A stretch of DNA of 51,169 nucleotides from an uncultured Anaerotignum sp. (GCF_934277605.1 NZ_CAKQVD010000009.1:1-51169), one strand, 5' to 3'; positions 16,659 through 25,996 are shown, counted from the stretch's first letter. The notes: generated by a model not told the origin, from the sequence alone. Made by a program: numbers and translations.

Positions 16659-16668
16659 GAGGCTGGAA

Positions 16669-17358
16669 ATGGCATATCAAATTTTGGTGGTGGATGACGA
16701 AAAGCTCATTGTGAAGGGGATTAAATTTTCCTTGGAGCAGGACGGCATGGAGGTCACAGCGGCGTATGACGGCGAGGAAGCCCTGCAAAATATTAAGGAA
16801 AAGAATTTCGATTTGGTGGTGTTGGATGTCATGCTGCCAAAGATGGATGGGCTTGAGGTTTGCCAGCAGACAAGAGAGTTTTCTCAGGTGCCGATTATTA
16901 TGGTAACCGCAAAGGGTGAGGATATGGATAAAATCATGGGCTTGGAATATGGTGCCGATGATTACATCACAAAACCCTTTAACATTTTGGAATTGAAGGC
17001 AAGAATCAAGGCTATTTTGCGCCGCAGTGTGAAAAAGGCACCCGCAGAATCCGCAGAAAAGAAGGTGCTGAAGGCGAGAGATTTGGAGCTTTCCTTTGAC
17101 AGCAGACGGGTGTTTATCAGCGGAAAGGAGGTCAATCTGACTGCAAAGGAATTTGACCTGCTTGAGCTTTTGATGGAAAATCCCGGAAAGGTTTACAGCA
17201 GAGAAAAGCTGTTGGATACCGTTTGGGGCTATGATTACCCCGGCGATGTGCGTACAGTGGATGTCCATGTGCGCCGTTTGAGAGAAAAAATTGAAGTAAA
17301 TCCGAGCGAACCGAAGTATATCTTTACAAAATGGGGAGTTGGTTACTATTTTAACTAA
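16669..17358 (+). CDS. OmpR/PhoB family response regulator
   Basis: The 229-residue protein has a receiver domain with acidic pocket D9/D10, phospho-acceptor D53 (VVLDVMLPK), T80 and K102 (ITKPFN), and a C-terminal winged helix (from about 130) ending near RREKIEVNPSEPKYIFTKWG-type sequence. It should be phosphorylated by the kinase encoded next and bind DNA as a dimer. AGGAGG sits 10 bp after comEA. The overlap of 20 bp with the kinase gene implies a matched pair. The signal and targets are unknown. Confidence 0.95.
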   Translation: MAYQILVVDDEKLIVKGIKFSLEQDGMEVTAAYDGEEALQNIKEKNFDLVVLDVMLPKMDGLEVCQQTREFSQVPIIMVTAKGEDMDKIMGLEYGADDYITKPFNILELKARIKAILRRSVKKAPAESAEKKVLKARDLELSFDSRRVFISGKEVNLTAKEFDLLELLMENPGKVYSREKLLDTVWGYDYPGDVRTVDVHVRRLREKIEVNPSEPKYIFTKWGVGYYFN

Positions 17359-18799
17359 GGAAGCGAAAGAAAAGAAAAAACTCCCGTTTATTTCTCTGCG
17401 CTGGATTATGCTTGCGGGCTATCTTGTGGGTGGGATTATTCCGCTCTTGCTTTTGGCAAGCACCATTCTTCATTCTGTTCAGGGGTATTTCCTGGATGAG
17501 CGAAAGAAGGTTTTGCTCAGTCAGGCGAATGTTATCTCCGGACAGGTTACCTCCTCGGAATTTTTGTTTGATGAAGAAAACCGCGGTACACTGGAGGAAA
17601 ATATTTTAGAGATCAGTCAGGAAAAGAATTTTCGTGTTATGATTTTAGATTCCTCCTGCTTGGTAACCTATGATACAGGCTATGAGGATGTCGGGAAAAC
17701 CCTGCTTCTGCCGGAGGTTGTGCAGGCATTGCAGCACAAGGATACGGCAAAGGAGCAGAAAAATGGCTCTGTTTATGCCGCTGCCTCTATTGTTGGTGCG
17801 GGCGATACTCGTGTGGGCGTTGTGCTGATTGTGGACAGCTTGGCAGATGTGCATGATATTCTTGGAGATATCGGCAAGGAGGCCTATCTGCTTTTGGCTA
17901 CCCTTGTTCTTTTGGTGCTGATTGTGATGGTCATTATTTCAAAGGTCTTTACTGAGCCTGTGAAAAACCTGATTGGCGTTATCCGTAAAATGTCCGAGGG
18001 GCATTTTGAACAGCGGGCGAAGGTCAGAGGCATTGTGCATAATGAAATTGTAGACCTTGCGATTTCCTGTAACCAGATGGCAGACCAGCTCGAAAAGGTG
18101 GAATCCAGCCGCCAGCAGTTTGTTTCCAATGTGTCGCATGAGCTGAAAACCCCCTTAAGCTCCGTAAAGGTGCTGAGTGAGTCTATTTTGCTGCAGGAGG
18201 ATGTTCCGAAGGAGATGTATGTGGAATTTTTGCATGATATTACCTCCGAGGTTGACCGTATGACTGCAATCATCAATGACCTTTTGACGCTTGTTAAGCT
18301 GGATCAAAAGGAGATTCCCTTGAATTTCAAGGAAACGAATCTCACGCAGATGATGACGGATATCATCAAGCGCTTACAGCCAATGGCAGATGCCAAGCAA
18401 ATTTCTCTGCAATGGGATGCCTCGAAGGAAATCCATGCAGAAGCGGATGAAATGAAGCTTTCCCTTGCCATTTCTAATCTGGTTGATAATGCAGTGAAAT
18501 ATACTCCGGAAGAGGGAACGGTAAAGGTTTCTTTGGATGCAGATCACCAAAACGTATTTATCAGCGTAGCAGATACGGGCATTGGGATTCCCGAGGATGA
18601 AGTGAACCGCATTTTTGAACGCTTTTATCGCGTGGATAAAACAAGAGACAGAGAAACCGGCGGCACAGGGCTTGGGCTTTCCATTACCCATAGCACAATT
18701 ATGATGCACAAGGGCAGCATTAAGGTAAACAGTAAGGAGGAGGAAGGCACAACCATTCTGGTGCGGATTCCCCTCAAGCAGCCGTCCATGCACGGATAA
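17339..18799 (+). CDS. Membrane sensor histidine kinase
   Basis: The 486-residue kinase has a first membrane helix (about 22-45), an extracellular sensor region (about 46-180) without a recognisable fold, a second helix (about 183-203), a HAMP linker, a HisKA domain with the phospho-accepting H267 in SNVSHELKTP, and an ATP-binding domain with NLVDNAVKYTPEEG and DTGIGIPEDE. It resembles the PhoR/WalK class. The TTG at 17339 overlaps the response regulator; ribosome-site spacing is poor, so the exact start is uncertain (an ATG at 17408 would cut into the first helix). Confidence 0.92.
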   Translation: MVTILTKEAKEKKKLPFISLRWIMLAGYLVGGIIPLLLLASTILHSVQGYFLDERKKVLLSQANVISGQVTSSEFLFDEENRGTLEENILEISQEKNFRVMILDSSCLVTYDTGYEDVGKTLLLPEVVQALQHKDTAKEQKNGSVYAAASIVGAGDTRVGVVLIVDSLADVHDILGDIGKEAYLLLATLVLLVLIVMVIISKVFTEPVKNLIGVIRKMSEGHFEQRAKVRGIVHNEIVDLAISCNQMADQLEKVESSRQQFVSNVSHELKTPLSSVKVLSESILLQEDVPKEMYVEFLHDITSEVDRMTAIINDLLTLVKLDQKEIPLNFKETNLTQMMTDIIKRLQPMADAKQISLQWDASKEIHAEADEMKLSLAISNLVDNAVKYTPEEGTVKVSLDADHQNVFISVADTGIGIPEDEVNRIFERFYRVDKTRDRETGGTGLGLSITHSTIMMHKGSIKVNSKEEEGTTILVRIPLKQPSMHG

Positions 18800-18811
18800 A
18801 GGAGGGATAGT

Positions 18812-19765
18812 ATGACACAACAAAAATCTTTGTTTCGCAAAGTGATTGTTCTGCTTATTGTGCTTGTCGTATTGATTCCTTGTTCCGTCTTGATTTATGA
18901 TGTAACCATTTCTTCGGGAGAGGAAAAAGTGGATTTTTATTATATGATGAGTGACGGAAGCATGAAGCCGTTCGAAAAAAGGATTCCGAAGGGAAATCGG
19001 CAGGAAACCGTGGAAACGGTTTTGAAAACATTGCAGGAAGGCCCCAAGGCAGACGGTGCAGCGGCATCCGTGCCAAAAATTCTTGCAATTCGCTCTGTCA
19101 CACTGGATCGTAACACGGCAACAATAAATTTTTCCAAGGATTACCTGCAAATGAGTGATTTGGACGAGGTTATTTGCCGTTCTTCTATCGTTTGGACATT
19201 GACCTCCTTGGATTTTGTAAAAAACGTGCGTTTTCTGATAGATGGAGAGCCGTTGTGCAATCGCAGAGGCGAGGTCTATGAGGCTTTTAACAGAAATAAT
19301 GTGTGGATTGATTCCGATATTTCCGCAGAAACCACAGGCTATGCAATTTTAACGCTCTATTTCGCAAATGCGGAGGAAACCGATTTGGTTGCAGAAGAAC
19401 GTGTGGTTGAGGTAAATGCAAACCAGACCAGAGAGAAAACGGTTTTGGAACAGCTTATTGCAGGGCCGGAGGAAAAGGGCAGTGTCAGCACCATTCCCTT
19501 CGGTACAAAAATCAGAGACGTTACCACAACGGATGACGGCACCTGCTATGTCAATCTGAGTGAGGACTTTGTTCTGAAGCACACAGGTGGCGAAAAAGAA
19601 GAGCTGTTGACGATTTATTCCATTGTAAATTCTTTGTGCAAACTGGATCAGATTGAACGGGTTCAATTCTTGATTGAAGGCAAAAAGCTGGATACCTTTA
19701 AGGATAATTTGCAATTTAAAACACCCTTTACAGCGGTTGACAGCATACGGAAAATTGAGGAGTAA
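18812..19765 (+). CDS. Membrane-anchored protein with two GerMN (sporulation/spore germination) domains
   Basis: The 317-residue protein has an N-terminal membrane anchor (about 10-32) and two tandem GerMN domains (about 40-165 and 180-305). The repeats are visible as TVETVLKTLQEGP versus KTVLEQLIAGPEEKG, and TINFSKDYLQM versus YVNLSEDFVLK. GerM in Bacillus is a cell-surface lipoprotein needed for sporulation and germination; LpqB-type proteins carry the same domain beside the MtrAB two-component system of actinobacteria. Here too the gene follows a sensor kinase, so it may modulate it. GGAGG precedes ATG 18812. Confidence 0.85.
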   Translation: MTQQKSLFRKVIVLLIVLVVLIPCSVLIYDVTISSGEEKVDFYYMMSDGSMKPFEKRIPKGNRQETVETVLKTLQEGPKADGAAASVPKILAIRSVTLDRNTATINFSKDYLQMSDLDEVICRSSIVWTLTSLDFVKNVRFLIDGEPLCNRRGEVYEAFNRNNVWIDSDISAETTGYAILTLYFANAEETDLVAEERVVEVNANQTREKTVLEQLIAGPEEKGSVSTIPFGTKIRDVTTTDDGTCYVNLSEDFVLKHTGGEKEELLTIYSIVNSLCKLDQIERVQFLIEGKKLDTFKDNLQFKTPFTAVDSIRKIEE

Positions 19766-19780
19766 TAAAGGAGAACAGAA

Positions 19781-22108
19781 ATGAAGCGTCCGATTCTCTG
19801 GGCAACCATTTTCATGATTAGTGGAATATATATGAGACTGGGCATATCCAAAGTGATATGTCTGGTCTTTTTTCTGTATTTTCTTCTGTTTATATTTCGC
19901 TTTGTGATAAAAGAGAAAAAGCCTTGGTATCTGCTTTTCCTTCTTTTTACGGTTCTTGGGTTTGTATCGGCAGGGCAGCATTGGCAGGCGGAGATGGATT
20001 CTCTGACGGGGGAGGTTGTCGGCGAGGGTGTGATTCGAGAGGCATCGGAAACCGCTTCAGGAAATCAAAAGCTTACCTTGCATTGTTATTTGGAAAACCA
20101 AAAAAATCCTGTTAAGGCTTATGCGATCTGGACGGAAGAGGAGCGCTTTCATGAGGGAGAGAAGGTTTCCTTTCGTGGAACGGTTGTGCCGTTTTCCATG
20201 CAGAGCTATCCGGGTGGTTATGATGAGAACCTATATCTTCTGGAAAATGGATATGCGTGCAAGCTATACTTAAATGAAATGAAGCTCATCGGGAATGACA
20301 CAGCCTTTCCTTCTGTTTTTGCAAGGGCGAGAGCAAGTGTTTCTGCCTTATTGGAGCAGCTTTTGCCCGCAGAGGAAAGCGGTATCATGAAGGCAGTTCT
20401 GATGGGTGAAAAGGACGATATTCCCGCTGAAAGCTATACGCTATATGCAAAGGCGGGTGTGGTGCATATTCTTTGCATTTCCGGATTGCATTTGTCGATT
20501 CTGGCCCTGTATATTGCTTTCTTTGTTGAAAAGGGCTTGGAGAAAAGCAGACGTACCTCTGCGCTTGTAACCATTCTTGCAGTCTTTGCCTTTTTATTAT
20601 TCATCAAAGCCTCTCCCTCCTCTTGCAGAGCAGCACTGATGATAACGATTATCATGCTCGGAAGGGCTTGCTATCGTTTGCCGGATGCACTCAATTCAAT
20701 AGCCATTGCGGCATTTCTTCTGCTGCTCTATCAGCCGTTATACCTTTTTCATGCAGGCTTTCAGCTTTCCTTCCTTACTGTGCTTGGCATTTGGTTTGGC
20801 GTGGGGAGAATGGATCGCAAGAAAAAGAAGGATAGAGGCAGGCTTGATTGGCTCAAGGAAAGCTTTTTGGTTTCTGTTTATGCCTCTTTATTCAGCTATC
20901 CTGCTGTGGCGTATTATTTTTCCTCCGTTTCATTGGTCGGGCTTTTGGCAAATCTTGTGATTGTGCCGCTGAGTGCCGTTCTCTTAGGCTGTGGTCTGCT
21001 GTGCGTGCTGTTGGGTGCAATTTTCCTGCCGGCAGGTATATTTGCGGCAGGGAGCGTTTACGCTATTTTACAGCTCTTTCGATGGATTTGCACTGCCTTG
21101 ATTCGTTTGCCGTTTGCCTATATATTGGTAGGCTGTCCGTCCTATTTGACTATTGTTCTGTACTATGTACTGCTGTTTTATATTTTTATTTATAGCAACA
21201 AAAAGGGGAGCTGGATGGTCGGTGCGGCAATCAGTGCGGCTTTGTTCTGTGCAGTGTTTGAAAATCCGCTGTTCCGAAAGGAAAATACGATTGCCTTTTT
21301 GAATGTCGGGCAAGGGGATGCTGCCGTCCTTTCCACCTATGACGGAAAAACCTATCTTGTGGACGGAGGTGGAAAATTCGGACAGGCATTCGGACAAAAT
21401 GTAGGAAAAAAAGTCCTTTTGCCGTATCTGGATTATCTGGGGGCTTCCTCGCTTGAGGGTGCATTTCTTTCCCACCCGGACAGCGATCACATGACAGGAC
21501 TTCTTGAGGTATTGGAAACAAAGCCAACCAAGCAGATGTATCTTTCGGATTATACCTTTGCAGAAAATGAACAGACGACATTCCTGAAAGAAAAGGTGGA
21601 AAAATACAATATTCCATTGTATACTGTAAAAACAGGAGATTCCTCTGCGGATGGAGCATTTTCCTGCTTATATCCGACAGGGCATACGCTTGGAACAGAT
21701 GAGAAAAACAGCGGTTCTATGGTACTCCGCTATACTTATGGCGGTGCAAGTGTGCTTTTTACAGGAGATATTGGCGCCGAGGAGGAGCAGTCTCTTTTAA
21801 CGCAAAGTATTTCTGCCGATATTTTGAAGGTGGCACATCATGGCTCAAAATATAGCTCGGATGCGGCATTTTTAGAAAAGGTTTCGCCCAAGGCGGCTAT
21901 CATTTCCTGTGGGGCGAATAATCTTTACGGGCATCCGCATGAAGAAACCATTAACCGATTGAAGCGGACAGAGGCTGAAATTTTCCGTACCGATGAGGAT
22001 GGTTCTATACTTGTGACCATCGGAAAAGACGGGGACATACATATCAAAACCATGGCGGAAAGGAAGCCGTTGTATGAAAACATTAAAGAAAAATTGGAAA
22101 AACCATGA
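19781..22108 (+). CDS. comEC: ComEC/Rec2 DNA uptake channel
   Basis: ComEC is the membrane channel that passes single-stranded DNA into the cell during transformation. The 775-residue protein has the N-terminal DUF4131 region, a Competence domain with many membrane helices (including VVHILCISGLHLSILAL), and a C-terminal metallo-beta-lactamase-like domain (about 505-760) with NVGQGDAAVLS, LSHPDSDHMTG and VAHHGSKYSS. Length and domain order are complete. It follows the GerM-domain gene by 15 bp and overlaps holA by 35 bp. Confidence 0.95.
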   Translation: MKRPILWATIFMISGIYMRLGISKVICLVFFLYFLLFIFRFVIKEKKPWYLLFLLFTVLGFVSAGQHWQAEMDSLTGEVVGEGVIREASETASGNQKLTLHCYLENQKNPVKAYAIWTEEERFHEGEKVSFRGTVVPFSMQSYPGGYDENLYLLENGYACKLYLNEMKLIGNDTAFPSVFARARASVSALLEQLLPAEESGIMKAVLMGEKDDIPAESYTLYAKAGVVHILCISGLHLSILALYIAFFVEKGLEKSRRTSALVTILAVFAFLLFIKASPSSCRAALMITIIMLGRACYRLPDALNSIAIAAFLLLLYQPLYLFHAGFQLSFLTVLGIWFGVGRMDRKKKKDRGRLDWLKESFLVSVYASLFSYPAVAYYFSSVSLVGLLANLVIVPLSAVLLGCGLLCVLLGAIFLPAGIFAAGSVYAILQLFRWICTALIRLPFAYILVGCPSYLTIVLYYVLLFYIFIYSNKKGSWMVGAAISAALFCAVFENPLFRKENTIAFLNVGQGDAAVLSTYDGKTYLVDGGGKFGQAFGQNVGKKVLLPYLDYLGASSLEGAFLSHPDSDHMTGLLEVLETKPTKQMYLSDYTFAENEQTTFLKEKVEKYNIPLYTVKTGDSSADGAFSCLYPTGHTLGTDEKNSGSMVLRYTYGGASVLFTGDIGAEEEQSLLTQSISADILKVAHHGSKYSSDAAFLEKVSPKAAIISCGANNLYGHPHEETINRLKRTEAEIFRTDEDGSILVTIGKDGDIHIKTMAERKPLYENIKEKLEKP

Positions 22109-23069
22109 ATTTAGTCGTTGCTATTTGTTTTTTGGAGAAGAAGCATATCTGATTAAGGAATATGAAGCTGCACTGCGCAAAGCAATTCTGCCGGATGGCG
22201 CTGAAATGATGAATGAGGATAGCTTTGAAGAAAAACGGGCAACCGCAGCAGCAATCATGGATGCGGCAGAAACCTTGCCGTTTTTGAATGATAAGCGTTT
22301 AGTCATTGTGCGAAACAGTGCATTTTTCCAAAAAAACGGCAGAAAAGAGGAGGGCGAAAAGCTGAAAGCCTTTCTTGCCGACCTGCCGGAAACGGTTTGT
22401 CTGCTTTTTGTAGAGGAAAAGGTCGAGAAAAATAATGCACTTTATAAGGCTGTTGTCAAAAACGGACAGGCCGTTGAATTTAAAAAGCAGGCAGAAAAGG
22501 ACTTGGCTACATGGATTAAAAAACGCTGCAAGGAAAACGGAATTTCCATCGGCGAGGGTGTGCTGAATCTCTTTTTGCAGACAGTGAATCACGATATGGA
22601 AAACATTGACGGAGAGCTGCAAAAGCTGATGGCCTATAAGGGAGAGGATACGGAAATTCTTGCAGAAGATATCCGTGCAGTTTGTACGGTTTCACTGGAG
22701 GCCCGTGTGTTTGAGCTTGTAAAGGCTGTGGCAGAAAGGCATCCCGAAAAGGCAGTGCAAATTTATCGGACACTGCTCTCCATGAAGGAATCTCCGTATA
22801 TGGTGCTTTCTCTGATTACCAGACAATTTCGTTTGATTTTGGAAACCATGCTTTTGACGCAAAACGGACTGACACAGGCGCAGATTGCGTCACGATTGGA
22901 ATTAAGAGAATTTGCAGTGAAGGAATATCAGCGGCAATCCAGACGGTTTCCCGCAGAGAATTGGAAGCAGGCAGTCCGTGATTGCCTTGCTGTTGATTTG
23001 GATATCAAATCAGGTAAGGCGGCAGAGGAAACTGCTGTTGAATTGCTGATTATGAAATATGCAGTATAA
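22074..23069 (+). CDS. holA: DNA polymerase III delta subunit
   Basis: HolA (YqeN in Bacillus) is the clamp-loader subunit that opens the sliding clamp. The 331-residue protein begins with CYLFFGEEAYLIKEYEAALR, the typical nucleotide-fold opening, and matches the family length. ATG 22074 lies inside the end of comEC behind GGAAAGGAAG. The comEC-holA order is conserved in Firmicutes. A terminator follows at once. Confidence 0.93.
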   Translation: MKTLKKNWKNHEFSRCYLFFGEEAYLIKEYEAALRKAILPDGAEMMNEDSFEEKRATAAAIMDAAETLPFLNDKRLVIVRNSAFFQKNGRKEEGEKLKAFLADLPETVCLLFVEEKVEKNNALYKAVVKNGQAVEFKKQAEKDLATWIKKRCKENGISIGEGVLNLFLQTVNHDMENIDGELQKLMAYKGEDTEILAEDIRAVCTVSLEARVFELVKAVAERHPEKAVQIYRTLLSMKESPYMVLSLITRQFRLILETMLLTQNGLTQAQIASRLELREFAVKEYQRQSRRFPAENWKQAVRDCLAVDLDIKSGKAAEETAVELLIMKYAV

Positions 23070-23072
23070 ATG

Positions 23073-23102
23073 AAAGCCGAGGCAAAGCCCTCGGCTTTTA
23101 AA
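23073..23102. terminator. Terminator between holA and dinB
   Basis: Stem AAAGCCGAGG/CCTCGGCTTT flanked by A and T residues on both sides, so it could serve both convergent genes. Confidence 0.85.
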
Positions 23103-23109
23103 AATAATT

Positions 23110-24321
23110 TTAATGCTTTTGAAAGGGCGTATTTTTTTCGCCCAAAAAGGTAGAGCGACAAATGCTGTTTTTCCCGTATTTTTTGCGGATGGCATCCATG
23201 GCGGCATCTGCCTTTTTTTGCTTGCTCCAATCCTGCCCCAAAAGAGAAAGCTGCACACAATCCTCCTTGCAAAGCCTTCCTGCACGCACACCCAAAAGCC
23301 GCAAGGTCTCTCCCTTCCAAACCTCATCAAAGACTTCTGCCGCCGCAGCATAAACAGCATTTGTGCAGTCAACGGCATTTGTGAGTTGCTTTTGATGGGA
23401 ATAGACTTGAAAATCCGAGGTTTTCAGCGTGACGGCAATTTCCTCCGCACAAAGACCTTCTTTCCGCAGACGCATGGAAACGGTTTCCGATAAGGCAAGA
23501 AGAATTTTATGTGCTGTTTCATGGTCAGCTACATCAAAAGGGGTTGTGGTGCTGTTGCCGATGGATTTACTTTCGGAAACGGTATCAATCGGGGCAACCG
23601 GACTATCATCTATACCATTGGCATAGGCATGAAGCAGTCTGCCAAAGCTTTTAAATTCCCTCTCTAACAGCAAGGGCGGATAGGCAGCCAATTCCCCAAT
23701 GGTACGAATCCCCATTTTACGCAGACGGGGAGAGGTGCGCCGCCCAACCATAAAAAGCTCCTCTATCGGCAGCGGCCAAAGCTTTTCTTTGATTTCTTCC
23801 GGAAAAAGCGTGATACATTTATTTGGCTTTTCCAGCTCGCCTGCCATTTTTGCAAGCAGCTTATTTGTGCTGATACCGATATTTACGGTAAAACCAAGCT
23901 CCTCCCAAATACGCTTTTGGATGGCTTTTGCGGCTTGCAGGGGTGGTCCGAACAAGGATTCCATTCCTGTATAGTCAAGAAAGCCCTCATCGACGCTGAA
24001 TTGCTCAATTCTGTCGGAATAATCCGAAAGAATATCAAACATTGCACGGGAACATTCGGCATAAAGGGAAAAATCAGGGGGATAAACCACAAGCTTCGGA
24101 CATTTCTGCAATGCACGCACCATCGGCTCCCCTGTGAGAATGCCGTATTTTTTTGCAGGCGTTGATTTTGCCAAAATAATCCCATGGCGCTCCTCCACAC
24201 TTCCGCCAATTGCGGAGGGAATGTCACGCAAGTCAACAGCTTCGCCTTTTCTTAAAAGCGAAACGGCTGTCCAGCTTAAATAGGCACTATTCACATCAAT
24301 ATGAAATATGATTCCGGACAT
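23110..24321 (-). CDS. dinB: DNA polymerase IV (Y-family)
   Basis: A Y-family polymerase for lesion bypass. The 403-residue protein has the first catalytic block IFHIDVNSAYLSW with its acidic residue, the second block QFSVDEGFLDYTG with the catalytic D-E pair, a helix-hairpin-helix region near IRTIGELAAYP, and a little-finger domain. The extreme C-terminus carries no obvious clamp-binding QLSLF-like end, but QLSLLG near residue 377 could serve as one. AAGGAGGG precedes ATG 24321. Confidence 0.93.
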   Translation of the reverse strand: MSGIIFHIDVNSAYLSWTAVSLLRKGEAVDLRDIPSAIGGSVEERHGIILAKSTPAKKYGILTGEPMVRALQKCPKLVVYPPDFSLYAECSRAMFDILSDYSDRIEQFSVDEGFLDYTGMESLFGPPLQAAKAIQKRIWEELGFTVNIGISTNKLLAKMAGELEKPNKCITLFPEEIKEKLWPLPIEELFMVGRRTSPRLRKMGIRTIGELAAYPPLLLEREFKSFGRLLHAYANGIDDSPVAPIDTVSESKSIGNSTTTPFDVADHETAHKILLALSETVSMRLRKEGLCAEEIAVTLKTSDFQVYSHQKQLTNAVDCTNAVYAAAAEVFDEVWKGETLRLLGVRAGRLCKEDCVQLSLLGQDWSKQKKADAAMDAIRKKYGKNSICRSTFLGEKNTPFQKH

Positions 24322-24362
24322 AAGACCGCTCCCTCCTTAAACATACGAACATACTTTCTGAT

Positions 24363-24391
24363 AGCATACCATCTTTTTTGTCATTTTTCAA
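24363..24391 (-). promoter_or_regulatory. Promoter of dinB
   Basis: Minus-strand TTGAAA, a 17-bp spacer and TATGCT. I saw no LexA-type box beside it. Confidence 0.65.
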
Positions 24392-24424
24392 TGGAGGAAG
24401 GGGGAATTTTCGCTTGCGAATTTC

Positions 24425-24453
24425 TTGAAAGCGAATGTGATTGCATTTATAAT
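24425..24453 (+). promoter_or_regulatory. Promoter of the metallophosphoesterase gene
   Basis: TTGAAA (24425-24430), a 17-bp spacer and a perfect TATAAT (24448-24453). Confidence 0.8.
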
Positions 24454-24490
24454 AAAAGAGAAACAATTTAGAAAATGAGGGGGAAACAGA

Positions 24491-25321
24491 ATGAAAAAGA
24501 AAGGTACCCTTGGTTGTATTTGCGGAGGACTTCTTTTGGGCACATTCTTCTATTGGCAGAACAATGGATTGATGCTGACAAAAATGACATATCGCGGCGA
24601 TATTCCTGCCGGCTTTGCAGGCTATAAAATTTTGCAGATTGCCGATTTACAAAATAAGGTTTTTGGAAAAAGACAGGAGGCTCTTTTGCGGAAAGTTGAG
24701 CAGAGCTGTCCGGATATTATTGTTATTACGGGAGATTTGATTGATCGGCATGAAGAAAAAACGGATGTTGACGGCGCAATGGAGCTGATTCATGCCCTTG
24801 TGACCTATGCTCCTGTTTATTTCGTGAGCGGAAACCATGAGCATCAAAGCGGCGAATGGGAGATTCTGGAGGAGGCCTTGGTGGAAGCAGGCGTGACGGT
24901 GCTGAATAACGGGAAATCCATCTTGGAGAGAAACGGAGACACAATCACACTCTTAGGCTTGGCGGATAAGCGTGCCAACAGGCATTATGATTTGCTGCTG
25001 CATAGTCTCATGGCAGGGCAGGCAGACAGCTTTAACATTCTGCTTTCTCATCGCCCGGAGCTGTTTCACGACTATGTGCAGGAGGGGCTTGATTTGGTCT
25101 TTACCGGCCATGCACACGGCGGGCAGATTATCATTCCTTTTTTGCGGCAGGGGATTTTTGCACCGCATCAAGGCTTTTTTCCAAAATACACAGAGGGGAT
25201 GTATGAAAAAAACGGAACGGTTATGGTTGTCAGCCGTGGCTTAGGCAACAGCAGCTTTCCCTTCCGCATTTTTAACCGCCCTGAGCTGATTGAGCTTACA
25301 CTGGAGCAGGACAGGAAATAA
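24491..25321 (+). CDS. Membrane-anchored metallophosphoesterase (YkuE-like) with altered first metal motif
   Basis: A calcineurin-like phosphoesterase of 276 residues with an N-terminal hydrophobic anchor (about 6-24). Visible metal-binding motifs are GDLID (81-85), GNHEH (114-118), LSHRPEL and GHAHGG. The first motif, D-x-H in most family members, reads D52-L-Q54 here (codon CAA), so one histidine ligand is replaced by glutamine. YkuE-type enzymes act at the cell surface; the substrate is unknown. GAGGGGG precedes ATG 24491. It is a single gene. Confidence 0.85.
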   Translation: MKKKGTLGCICGGLLLGTFFYWQNNGLMLTKMTYRGDIPAGFAGYKILQIADLQNKVFGKRQEALLRKVEQSCPDIIVITGDLIDRHEEKTDVDGAMELIHALVTYAPVYFVSGNHEHQSGEWEILEEALVEAGVTVLNNGKSILERNGDTITLLGLADKRANRHYDLLLHSLMAGQADSFNILLSHRPELFHDYVQEGLDLVFTGHAHGGQIIIPFLRQGIFAPHQGFFPKYTEGMYEKNGTVMVVSRGLGNSSFPFRIFNRPELIELTLEQDRK

Positions 25322-25344
25322 CTTGAAAAGCGGCTTATTTTTTG

Positions 25345-25359
25345 TTAGAATTATAATAA
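25345..25359. promoter_or_regulatory. -10 region of the cyclophilin gene within a near-PerR-box palindrome
   Basis: TATAAT at 25352-25357 lies within TTAGAATTATAATAA, which matches the PerR consensus TTATAATnATTATAA except at two positions. No good -35 is present. In an AT-rich region such a match can arise by chance. Confidence 0.3.
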
Positions 25360-25384
25360 CTTAATCAGAAAGGAACGAATTTTT

Positions 25385-25900
25385 ATGAATCCTATCGTAA
25401 CATTTGAAATGAAGGATGGCAGCATTATCAAAGCGGAGCTGTATCCCGAAATTGCACCCAACACAGTTAATAACTTTATCTCCTTGGTAAAAAAGGGCTT
25501 TTATGACGGCAAAATCTTCCATAGAGTCATTCGTGGCTTTATGATTCAGGGCGGTTGTCCCGAAGGCACCGGCATGGGTGGCCCCGGATACCATATTGCA
25601 GGCGAATTCAGCATGGCAGGCTTTAAAAATGATTTGAAACATACGCCCGGTGTGCTTTCCATGGCAAGAGCAATGCACCCTCATAGCGCAGGCTCTCAGT
25701 TCTTTATCATGCATGAAAATTCTCCTCATCTGGATGGACAGTATGCCGCTTTCGGTAAGGTAATTGAAGGCATGGATGTGGTAAACCGCATTGCAGAAAC
25801 AAAAACAAACAGACAGGATAGACCTCTGGAGGATCAGGTTATGGCAAAGGTAACCGTTGATACCTTTGGTGTGGATTATCCCGAACCCGAAAAAATGTAA
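25385..25900 (+). CDS. Peptidyl-prolyl cis-trans isomerase, cyclophilin type
   Basis: A cytosolic cyclophilin of 171 residues without signal peptide. Catalytic-domain blocks visible are FHRVIRGFMIQGG (with the catalytic Arg), GSQFFIMH and FGKVIEGMDVV. It catalyses proline isomerisation during protein folding. AAGGAA precedes ATG 25385. It is a single gene with its own terminator. Confidence 0.95.
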   Translation: MNPIVTFEMKDGSIIKAELYPEIAPNTVNNFISLVKKGFYDGKIFHRVIRGFMIQGGCPEGTGMGGPGYHIAGEFSMAGFKNDLKHTPGVLSMARAMHPHSAGSQFFIMHENSPHLDGQYAAFGKVIEGMDVVNRIAETKTNRQDRPLEDQVMAKVTVDTFGVDYPEPEKM

Positions 25901-25910
25901 AATAGAATCA

Positions 25911-25954
25911 AAAAACGAACGGAAATCCTTTTGGGGAAATCGGTTCGTTTTTTT
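25911..25954 (+). terminator. Terminator of the cyclophilin gene
   Basis: ACGAAC/GTTCGT outer stem with partial inner pairing, followed by a T-run of seven. Confidence 0.75.
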
Positions 25955-25996
25955 GAGTCCTTTCTATTTTTGTCGAATTAAATTTTTAGGAAAAAC

